Assembly: GCF_007751035.1 (NCBI RefSeq)
Contig: NZ_CP036433.1
Location: 5,437,001-5,501,000, forward strand
DNA: 64,000 bases
Reading direction: 5' to 3'
Source: Lignipirellula cremea
GTDB lineage: Bacteria > Planctomycetota > Planctomycetia > Pirellulales > Pirellulaceae
Made by a program: the position numbers and the translations under genes. Below, piece after piece: positions 57,735 through 64,000 of the stretch (positions are counted from its first letter, which is position 1; the number at the start of each line of letters is the position of its first letter). The notes below the pieces were generated by a model. The model had not been told where the DNA came from. It did not search any database and worked only from the letters and a program-made list of their open reading frames with translations.

Positions 57735-58533
57735 GCCCGCGCTTCCCAGTCTTGCCGCGTTGGGCGATGATTTGTCGATTACCACGCCGATGCAACGTCG
57801 ACTGGCGTTACTGCGGCCATTCCTCGGCCTGTTGGCGTATTCGCTGGCGGCTTACGCGGGATGGTGGTGGTTGACGCCGATCCTGGTGTTTCTGATTTTC
57901 GTCGCCGTGGTGACGGTAACGCACGATGTGGTTCACGGGACGCTTGGACTCACGCGGCGGCAAACCGATTGGACATTGTTTCTCATGGGGGCGGTTCTGC
58001 TGGAAAGCGGCCACGCCTACCAACTCACCCACACCCAACACCACCGTGTCTTTCCTGGCAAAGACGACCCGGAAGGCGATCCCGCCCGCATGGGTTTGTG
58101 GCGAGCCGTGCTGCATGGCCCTTTGTTTCTGCCGAGGCTGTGGTGGTGGGCGTTTCAAAAGTCACGACAAGACGCCAAACAGCGGCGGTGGCTGCTCGCC
58201 GAAGCGGCCTGGGCTGTCAGCATTCTTGTCCTTGGAGTTTCCCTGTGGACCTGGACGCCCGCTGTTCTCATTTATGCACTGCTTGCGATTGTCGGAAGCT
58301 GGAGCTATTCGCTGCTCACGGTCCACCTGCCGCATCACGACTATGGTGAAACTCCCTTGACGCAAACACATACGTTACGGGGAGCGATCATCCCGGCCCT
58401 GTTCCTGGAACTCACTTACCACTTGGAGCACCATCTATATCCTCAAGTGCCAAGCCACAACTTGCCCAAGCTCTCCCGCCGACTTCATCCCTATTTCCAG
58501 CAGGCGGGCGTCAAGCCGCGAAAGGTCTTCTAG
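57712..58533 (+). CDS. Membrane fatty-acid-desaturase-family protein, probably carotenoid-modifying
   Basis: This 273-residue protein has three His boxes: HDVVHG (~72), HTQHH (~108) with HAYQLTH just before, and LEHHLYPQVPSHN near 243. These coordinate the di-iron centre of membrane desaturases, hydroxylases and ketolases. Four to five hydrophobic spans are visible (FLGLLAYSLAAYAGWWWLTP, ILVFLIFVAVVTV, AVSILVLGVSLWTW, AVLIYALLAIVG). The overlap with the CrtI/CrtO-type gene suggests a beta-carotene hydroxylase or ketolase of CrtR/CrtW type. A lipid desaturase remains possible. Confidence 0.8.
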   Translation: MPTPPRTEPALPSLAALGDDLSITTPMQRRLALLRPFLGLLAYSLAAYAGWWWLTPILVFLIFVAVVTVTHDVVHGTLGLTRRQTDWTLFLMGAVLLESGHAYQLTHTQHHRVFPGKDDPEGDPARMGLWRAVLHGPLFLPRLWWWAFQKSRQDAKQRRWLLAEAAWAVSILVLGVSLWTWTPAVLIYALLAIVGSWSYSLLTVHLPHHDYGETPLTQTHTLRGAIIPALFLELTYHLEHHLYPQVPSHNLPKLSRRLHPYFQQAGVKPRKVF

Positions 58534-58547
58534 AGGGCCATTAGAAA

Positions 58548-58838
58548 CTACCGCGGTGTCGAAGCTGCGAGACAACGTTCCAACCAGAGCTGCTCCTCGC
58601 GATTGAGATTTAGCCCATAGACCTTCCCTTCGACCACGGGCCACGGCTCGTTCCAGCCGGTATCGCCGCCCCGCAGTTCGGCCTCGCCGGTTACACGGTT
58701 GCAGGTGAAGATCCACTGCTCGCCGTGCTGGTTCTCGAAGTAGCCGATGTACGTACCGCGGTCTTCTTCGTTGACGATTGGCGGATCACCGCAGGCCGGA
58801 CTGTGGTGATTGCGGATGGTCAGCAGCGGCTCGGACGT
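58548..58838 (-). pseudogene. 5'-truncated planctomycete conserved protein
   Basis: The minus strand reads EPLLTIRNHHSPACGDPPIV, YIGYFENQHGEQWIFTCNRV, RGGDTGWNEPWPVVEG and LNREEQLWLERCLAA, ending in a stop at 58548. I recognise the pattern from short conserved planctomycete proteins. There is no start codon in frame at the expected place (GTAACG precedes the first block), and the sequence upstream is transposase debris, so the gene lost its start. Confidence 0.5.
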
Positions 58839-58858
58839 TACAAATTCTCCAGACGACC

Positions 58859-59086
58859 TTAAGCCGCCTTCCGTTCAAATGACTTCACCAACCCGCCGAC
58901 GTGCGATTTCACTTCGATCTGCTCCATCGTCAGCGTCTCGACCTCCTCCGGTTCCTCGCGCACTGGCGGCAGGTGGTCCCGCTCCATGTGGGCACAGCGA
59001 GTATTGTAATAGCTCGTAAACTCGGAAGTCAGGTAGTCGAGGTGCCGCTTGCCGAACACGATGAACTTGTTCAAGCACTCTCACTT
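58859..59086 (-). mobile_element. C-terminal remnant of an rve-type (IS3/IS481-like) transposase
   Basis: The minus frame encodes ECLNKFIVFGKRHLDYLTSE, FTSYYNTRCAHMERDHLPPV and GGLVKSFERKAA. This is the end of an integrase-core transposase, including the region after the catalytic Glu. The two Asp blocks and the N-terminal HTH are absent. A shorter copy of the same end lies at 56063-56102. Confidence 0.65.
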
Positions 59087-59136
59087 CGACCTGGGCGTGC
59101 ATGGTGCTTTACTTCGATGACCTTCACTCCCTGCCG

Positions 59137-61113
59137 TTATTCGGCATCACTCGTTGACGACTGTTGGGCCCGTTCTCGATTTTGGTGGATGTGGCGGCTG
59201 ACGGCGTCGCCCGATAGTCCCACTGCCGCTGCGATTTGACCGGTGGGGTAGCCGGCCTGGTGCATTTCGACAATACGATCAATCGTCGAGCGTTTCGTGT
59301 AGGCTTGCGCCTGAGGTGCAAAGGGAGCGGGGCCTGCCTCCTTAAAGACGGGAGCAAGGTAACCCTGCACCTCGCGGATTGCCTGAAAGACCCTGCCAAA
59401 CGGTCGATTTGAGTATTGGTCTGAGAGTGAATCTGTTCTCACCGGCGAGCCGTGGCAGTCAAAGACGCCGGCAATCTCGCCATCCGAGAATCGCTTCACC
59501 AAGTCCGTTGCGGTCTTTCTCAGCTTTCCAAAGGAGAGTTTGCTGATGTCGTTATCATCCGCCTTGATCCGTTCGATCAGGCGGTTGAAGTGATTGGGGA
59601 TGGTTTGATTGGCATTGCTGCTCTTGGTGGCCTTATCGAGCGCAGTGCCCTTGGCGGTTACGACCAGCCGACCATCGGGGCCGAAATCGCTAAACTCTCG
59701 CCTGCGTTCGAGCGCCCACTGGATGCCTTTAACGGTCATCGGAAACAGGATATGTTCGCCGTACACGCCGCTCTTGCGGCGAATGCGCTTGATGAACGAA
59801 TCATCATCCGTGGTCTGGTAATCCAGAATCTCTTGCTCTCGCTTTGAGTGAGCGCTGAATAAATGCACCTCGCCGATCAAGAGGGAAGCGATCTCGGCCC
59901 GTCCGAACCCGCAGTTCAACCCGAGAAGCAGCAAGAGCCTGTCGAAAGGCTGGGCATATCGCATCAGTAGACGCAGCTCGGTCAGCGAGAACGTGTCCAC
60001 TTGCTGGAGATTTTTCCTGGCATGGTCGCTCGTCAACCGACGCACTTTCGTATTGATGTCGCTAAAGGCAAATGGCTTCTTCCAGTCGAACTGGCTAGTT
60101 TCATCAAGCCAGACGAAAAAGCGTCGCAGCGTACCCAGGAAGTTCGATGCCGACTTCGCCGTCATCGGATCTTTCGACTCCAGTTTGCATGGTCGCCGTC
60201 GCCAGTATCCAATGAGATCGGTCACAGCGTCCGCGTCCAGTCGGGCAAGTAACAGGTCGGCGTGATGCTTCTTGAGGTTCTGCACCTGGCGGACCTGCGT
60301 TTTCCCCCACGGAGAAATATGGCCCAGTGCGGGGTCGAAATACTCCGTTTCAAGGTGCCTTTGATACGCTTTGAGGGCTTGGTAAAGAGTTGTCGTCGGA
60401 GTCCGCGGCGTCACTGATTGCGTTGCGCCGTTGGCTGCCTGGGGATTTGTGAGGTTGGCGAGTTTGGCGCGGGCGTCGCCAGGATTGGAGCTTGGCTTTT
60501 CCGTTCGTCGAGCTGCCGGATCACTGGGCTTAAGGACCCCTGGTAACGGCTCCTGTCTGGCTTCGACCGCCGCAGAAAGGACACCCAGTTCTGGCGAAAA
60601 GGAGACGCCCACTTCTTCGAGGCGTTTCTTGGCATCTTCAAACGCCTTGAGAACTTCGACATTGGGGTTTGGGATCGGGAAGTCGCCTAGGACGTCGGGT
60701 ATTGCCTCGAACATCTCCAAGGCGGCTTGTCCGACTTCGTAGGCGTGCTGGTCCTCGGGCAGGAACAAGACCACGGGGTACTTGGCCTGCATCCGCTGGA
60801 TGCGAGCAGCGTACTGGTGCTGCTTTTCGCTGGGTCCGCGCGGAATGGGAATCTCCGGCGTCCCTTTGGCGATGCGTTTGGCGATGATGAGCAAGTCATC
60901 CGGCCAGAGCGGACGGTCTTCCTGGCAGGAAGCGGCGAACGTGTCCCACAGCTCGGAGAGTTTCCGTTCTCGCCTCTCCGCTTCCTTGCGGTCCGTCCCG
61001 AGCAGAAACTTGTGCTGCTGAAGTTTGCCGGACCTGCTGCGCTCCCATCCGAGCTGTCGCGAGTAGTAACCGCGGGGGTCAGGCTTCCAGGTACGCCGGG
61101 ATCGTGTCGCCAT
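59137..61113 (-). CDS. Large tyrosine recombinase with C-terminal HTH, planctomycete type
   Basis: This 658-residue protein starts ATG 61113 (GTG 61119 also open). The N-terminal ~230 residues are arm-binding-like and rich in charged helices (PDPRGYYSRQLGW, EKQHQYAARIQRMQAKYP). A core-binding domain follows (YQALKAYQRHLET). The catalytic domain has Arg in LNCGFGRAEIASL (~402), LSFGKLRKTATDLV (~530) in place of HxxR, and HGSPVRTDSLSDQYSNRP (~552-570), where DQY provides the nucleophile. The last 60 residues are a resolvase-like HTH (EMHQAGYPTGQIAAAVGLSG). It probably integrates this accessory region, and it ends 130 bases from the tmRNA terminator. Confidence 0.8.
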   Translation of the reverse strand: MATRSRRTWKPDPRGYYSRQLGWERSRSGKLQQHKFLLGTDRKEAERRERKLSELWDTFAASCQEDRPLWPDDLLIIAKRIAKGTPEIPIPRGPSEKQHQYAARIQRMQAKYPVVLFLPEDQHAYEVGQAALEMFEAIPDVLGDFPIPNPNVEVLKAFEDAKKRLEEVGVSFSPELGVLSAAVEARQEPLPGVLKPSDPAARRTEKPSSNPGDARAKLANLTNPQAANGATQSVTPRTPTTTLYQALKAYQRHLETEYFDPALGHISPWGKTQVRQVQNLKKHHADLLLARLDADAVTDLIGYWRRRPCKLESKDPMTAKSASNFLGTLRRFFVWLDETSQFDWKKPFAFSDINTKVRRLTSDHARKNLQQVDTFSLTELRLLMRYAQPFDRLLLLLGLNCGFGRAEIASLLIGEVHLFSAHSKREQEILDYQTTDDDSFIKRIRRKSGVYGEHILFPMTVKGIQWALERRREFSDFGPDGRLVVTAKGTALDKATKSSNANQTIPNHFNRLIERIKADDNDISKLSFGKLRKTATDLVKRFSDGEIAGVFDCHGSPVRTDSLSDQYSNRPFGRVFQAIREVQGYLAPVFKEAGPAPFAPQAQAYTKRSTIDRIVEMHQAGYPTGQIAAAVGLSGDAVSRHIHQNRERAQQSSTSDAE

Positions 61114-61249
61114 TTGCACACTCGTTCCAGGGCTCTTATCGGAACATCAGTGTCCAAAACCGGCCGTTATAAGAACATTTATCGGAAATCTGAGAGGTTT
61201 CCAGTGGCCCTGGCGTCCCGCCTCGGGCCAAAAAACACATGATTTCCCA

Positions 61250-61286
61250 TAAAAATAGCCACTTGCTCAAGAAAAGCAAGTGGCTA
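61250..61286 (-). terminator. tmRNA terminator
   Basis: A perfect 12-bp stem (61256-61267 tagccacttgct with 61275-61286) and a seven-base loop are followed on the minus strand by five T (61251-61255). It lies directly after the tmRNA 3' end and also separates it from the recombinase gene. Confidence 0.85.
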
Positions 61287-61289
61287 ATA

Positions 61290-61652
61290 GGTGGAGGCGG
61301 CGGGGATCGAACCCGCGTCCCGCGGTATTTCCGCGGCAGCTTCTACGCGTGTAGTCGATTCTTTGGTGTTTCACGTCGCGGGACTCCAATCGACAGGATT
61401 CCCTTGACGCTATTTGGAAACGGTTTTTTTAGCCGAAAACGTGTCCAACGTGGTTCACGGCGAGCTAGATTTGGCGACCGATTTTTGATTCTCTCTAGCT
61501 AAAAATCTCAATCGGAGTCACGTTTACTACGCAACCAAGGCGAGGTTGTCCTCGACAAGTAAATAAGTTGGTCTGCTTTTTACGTGGCCTGCTGACCAAC
61601 CACGACGCGCGACTGACGCTTCTAACTACCCGGTCGAATCCAATTCGCCCCC
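61290..61652 (-). ncRNA. ssrA: Transfer-messenger RNA
   Basis: The minus strand begins GGGGGCGAATTGGATTCGAC, the standard tmRNA 5' end. It finishes with a T-arm and acceptor strand CGGGTTCGATCCCCGCCGCC TCCACC; the seven-base acceptor stem pairs (GGGGGCG with CGCCUCC). Length is about 363 nt. The tag reading frame ends DNLALVA followed by TAG TAA, at about 61540. The resume codon could not be fixed. The CCA end is only partly encoded (CC then T). tmRNA with SmpB rescues stalled ribosomes. A -10-like tatagaat lies about 50 bases upstream of the 5' end. Confidence 0.9.
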
Positions 61653-62003
61653 GGTATTGGTGTTAAAGCGACGGATGATAAACATCCGAAGTCGATTCCC
61701 CATTCTATACCGATCACTCCTTCCGGGAAAGTTGGCTTCCCAGGTCAGGGCCGTTTTACTTTCCACGCCATGGCCCTGTTCCCCTGCGAGCAGAACGCCC
61801 CGACTCCGGGATTGCCGGGCGCTTCTCGATCGTCGTTGGCACAGAAGCCCGATCGCGCGGAACTTCAAAGATTCTCGCCATCGACCCGGGCGGCGCGACT
61901 TCCCTGCTTTCCTGGGGGGCTGAACTTGCACCAGGAGAGTAGCGAATTATACTAACCGCCAACTCTCAAACGATGAGCAGCCGTACCGGGTAGGAGAATC
62001 TGA
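61653..62003. promoter_or_regulatory. Divergent upstream region of tmRNA and the zinc-ribbon gene
   Basis: This holds the leader and likely promoter of ssrA (minus; tatagaat near 61705) and of the following plus-strand gene, whose AGGAGA sits nine bases before its ATG. Short open frames here are Arg/Pro-rich and look spurious. Confidence 0.5.
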
Positions 62004-63287
62004 ATGCCGATCGTCGTTGAGTGCGGCTGCGGGCAAAAGTTTAACGCGAAAGACAGTCTGGCAGGAAAGAAGGTCAGCTGCCCCTCTTGTCAAAAACCGC
62101 TGCAGATTCCGGCGACTGGCTCCGCAGGCGCTCGTCCCGCTCCGCAGCAACCGGCGATCCCGGTTGCGCCGACCTCCCGGCCCAAGACTCCGCCGCAGGG
62201 GGACCGCTTGCGCGGCGTTTGTCGGTGCGGTCAGCCCGTGACCTATCCGGCTTCCATGGCGGGAAAGTCGGCTAAATGCGGAAAATGCGGCGCGGTTCTG
62301 AAACTGCCGCCGCTGAAGGGAGCATCGCCGGAACCGAAGTCCCAGCCGAAATCCCCTTCGAAGCCGAGTTCGCTGCCGTCGTTCGATGATCTTGCGACTT
62401 TGCCGACCGACGATCCGTTTGCCGGCATCTCCAATCCGTACAGCAACGTTGACCCGCCTGCCGAAGAACCGACGCCCAAGAGTTCCGATTCGACTGCCGG
62501 CGGCTTGGGCGATCCGCTCCCCTCCAGTCAGCACTCTGGCGAAACCATTGATCCTTTCGGCGCCGACGATCCCTTTGGCATCGGGGAAGCGCCGGGCGGA
62601 CATCAGGACGGCGGATCTCACGGTTCCGGCCTTTCCTCCGGAAGCGTATTTGACGAGGTACAAGGCGGCGCGCTTCATGGTTCAAGCGGCTCCAGCGGCA
62701 GCGTGTTCGATGACGTGCTGGGCGGCGATACCACAGGCTACGGCGGACAGCCGAGCGGCTACGGTGGACAGCCAGGCGGATACGGCGGGCAGCCGAGCGG
62801 TTACGGAGGGCAGCCGAGCGGTTACGGCGGGCAGCCGAGCGTGGGGACAGGCCAACCTTTGCTGGAGGTGCCGAAATATCAGTCGGGATCGGGTCGCACA
62901 GGCCCTTCTTATCGTCGCGTCGATCCCGACAAATTGAAAATGGCAGTGATCGGTTTTGGGATTTACGCGGGCGTGGGGATGATCGCCGCCTGTTTTCCGG
63001 TGCTCCATATCGTGCTGATCCCGTATTTCCTGTTCTGTGTCGCCGCCACACTCGGGCACCTCTTTTGTGCGATGACGTTCGCGATGGAAGTCCATGAAGA
63101 AACGGGCCCCTGGATCTGGGTCGCATTGTTTTTTTGCTGTGGACCTACAGCGTTGTTTCTCTATGTCATGGCCGCCATGCGCGACATAAAGCGCCCGCTG
63201 ACCGTGATCTGGTCGATCTGCGTGGCGATCGCGGTGGTGATGTTTCCCATCTCGCTCATCGCGAGCTTTGTGAGCGGACCACGCTAA
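62004..63287 (+). CDS. Zinc-ribbon membrane protein with YGGQPSG repeats
   Basis: This 427-residue protein has two N-terminal zinc-ribbon-like units: VECGCGQKFNAKDSLAGKKV then SCPSC, and CRCGQPVTYPASMAGKSAKC then GKCG. This is a fold common in planctomycete proteins. A long Pro/Ser/Gly linker follows, with GSSGSVFD and SGSVFDEV units and five YGGQP(S/G)G repeats (about 246-280). The C-terminal ~115 residues have three to four membrane spans (FGIYAGVGMIAACFPVLHIV, WVALFFCCGPTALFLYVMAA, ICVAIAVVMFPISLIASFV). AGGAGA precedes the start. Probably a membrane protein with a cytoplasmic binding region; function is unknown. Confidence 0.8.
   Translation: MPIVVECGCGQKFNAKDSLAGKKVSCPSCQKPLQIPATGSAGARPAPQQPAIPVAPTSRPKTPPQGDRLRGVCRCGQPVTYPASMAGKSAKCGKCGAVLKLPPLKGASPEPKSQPKSPSKPSSLPSFDDLATLPTDDPFAGISNPYSNVDPPAEEPTPKSSDSTAGGLGDPLPSSQHSGETIDPFGADDPFGIGEAPGGHQDGGSHGSGLSSGSVFDEVQGGALHGSSGSSGSVFDDVLGGDTTGYGGQPSGYGGQPGGYGGQPSGYGGQPSGYGGQPSVGTGQPLLEVPKYQSGSGRTGPSYRRVDPDKLKMAVIGFGIYAGVGMIAACFPVLHIVLIPYFLFCVAATLGHLFCAMTFAMEVHEETGPWIWVALFFCCGPTALFLYVMAAMRDIKRPLTVIWSICVAIAVVMFPISLIASFVSGPR
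62739..62843 (+). repeat. Five tandem 21-bp coding repeats
   Basis: Five 21-base units encode YGGQPSG, YGGQPGG, YGGQPSG, YGGQPSG and YGGQPSV. Units differ mainly at third positions, so the array is maintained at the protein level and may vary in copy number. Confidence 0.85.
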
Positions 63288-63630
63288 CCGCCCGCGACCT
63301 GGGCCTTGCACCCGTCGCGAAACCGGCGAGCGTATTCCTCTTGCGGCGCACGACATTCCATTGAGATGCGAGAAGACTTCCCGATGGATGGCCGGATCTT
63401 GCAACAGAAGCAGTGTGAATGGGGCTCCTGGAGCGACCTCGCCCCCTTCTCCTGAGGAGGGGATCGCCCTGCGGACCGGGCGGTTCTTACGCCGTCCCTG
63501 TGGCAACGGCCGGATCTGGCCCAGGCGTGTGGATTCTCGCCGGCTGGCCGCACCTTTCTCTGCAGCCCCTTCGCGTTAGAATGCAGGGTACTATCTTCGC
63601 TGCTGCCTGCCCTGATCTGGATCCCGCTGC
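63288..63630. other. Intergenic region upstream of uvrA
   Basis: No gene is confidently seen. A minus frame ending at 63284 has a protein-like end (SRISMECRAPQEEYARRFRD) but a poor N-terminus. The uvrA promoter is expected here; no SOS-type operator is obvious by eye. Confidence 0.4.
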
Positions 63631-64000
63631 ATGCCCGTTTCGGATATCGTTATCAAAGGCGCCCGCGAGCACAACTTGCGGAATATTGACCTCGTCCTTC
63701 CTCGCAATCAATTGATCTGTTTGACCGGCGTCAGCGGGTCCGGCAAAAGCTCGCTGGCGTTTGATACGCTGTATGCCGAAGGGCAGCGCCGGTACGTGGA
63801 AAGCCTGTCGAGTTTTGCCCGGCAGTTTCTCGGACAGATGCCCAAGCCCGAGGTCGATCTGATCGCGGGCCTGAGCCCTTCGATTTCGATTTCGCAGAAA
63901 ACGTCGGGACGGAATCCGCGTTCCACTGTCGGGACCATCACCGAGATTTACGATTATCTGCGCGTGCTGTATGCCCGCGTAGGCCAGGGGTTCTGCCCCA
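63631..64000 (+). CDS. uvrA: Excinuclease ABC subunit A, N-terminal part
   Basis: The first 123 residues run off the window edge. The start [20 protein letters not shown] leads to Walker [21 protein letters not shown] (about 32-51), [18 protein letters not shown], the intervening [20 protein letters not shown], and [20 protein letters not shown]. These are all diagnostic of UvrA, the damage-sensing ATPase of nucleotide excision repair, acting as a dimer with UvrB in the cytoplasm. The first zinc module lies beyond the edge. It is a housekeeping gene and marks the return to core chromosome. Confidence 0.95.
   Translation, partial: MPVSDIVIKGAREHNLRNIDLVLPRNQLICLTGVSGSGKSSLAFDTLYAEGQRRYVESLSSFARQFLGQMPKPEVDLIAGLSPSISISQKTSGRNPRSTVGTITEIYDYLRVLYARVGQGFCP

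Noticed and set aside
61290-61330. A tRNA gene suggested by the T-arm sequence
   Set aside because: The 5' end, length and coding tag show it is tmRNA, not a tRNA.

Overview
The window looks like a planctomycete chromosome (Pirellulaceae-like, by protein style; this is inference). Pointers are the DUF1257/DUF2997/AAA trio, the zinc-ribbon protein with Tyr-Gly-Gly-Gln-Pro repeats, the small element proteins on the left, and a two-gene carotenoid-type pair. It reads as a large accessory region: two long defence-like operons, with several generations of mobile-element debris around them. The right edge (tmRNA, zinc-ribbon membrane protein, start of uvrA) looks like ordinary chromosome.

Left region (1-17 kb). 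A minus-strand set resembles an integrative element: DUF1257 protein, DUF2997 protein, Ycf46-like AAA ATPase, a 314-aa helical protein, small proteins, a sliding-clamp-like protein, a PAPS-reductase-like ATP pyrophosphatase and a 165-aa protein. Several of these genes are coupled by overlapping start and stop codons. Plus-strand cargo (SUKH protein, cyclic-phosphate receiver protein, unknowns) interrupts the set, and a ThiF remnant remains. Between near-identical 28-bp direct repeats at 9534 and 14610 lies a 5-kb insert. It holds a lipoprotein with a formylglycine-enzyme fold and a diversity-generating-retroelement (DGR) style variable end, a dead integron integrase whose catalytic Tyr is Asp, cassette genes with recognisable attC sites, and the 3' end of a group II intron.

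Defence operon 1 (17.2-41.0 kb), nine plus-strand genes: a 1847-aa DruE/MrfA-type helicase with DUF1998 and a C-terminal Vsr-like nuclease domain; a RelE-like/UvrD helicase fusion; a DrmD-like SNF2 helicase; a 79-aa protein; a 1531-aa Eco57I/PglX/DrmMI-type methylase; an SMC-like ATPase; a DUF6361 protein; a PLD nuclease-like protein; and a 1086-aa helicase. The mix recalls DISARM and Druantia but matches neither canonical layout.

Defence operon 2 (41.8-52.4 kb), five genes: an HTH-SF1 helicase-Vsr-like nuclease; a membrane-anchored coiled-coil protein; a membrane-anchored coiled-coil McrB-type ATPase; a DUF2357-like (McrC-side) protein with no visible nuclease; and a divergent Hsp70-like ATPase. 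The last four are joined by overlapping stop/start codons. This set is the best candidate for an undescribed system. A type I restriction R-subunit relic lies between the two operons.

Right region (52.4-64 kb). An IS21 transposase is fused in frame to the C-terminal half of a sialate O-acetylesterase. Next come a DUF5131 protein, a carotenoid-type FAD oxidoreductase and fatty-acid-desaturase pair bracketed by transposase ends, a truncated planctomycete protein, a 658-aa tyrosine recombinase, and tmRNA with a strong terminator. The zinc-ribbon membrane protein and the first 123 codons of uvrA complete the window.
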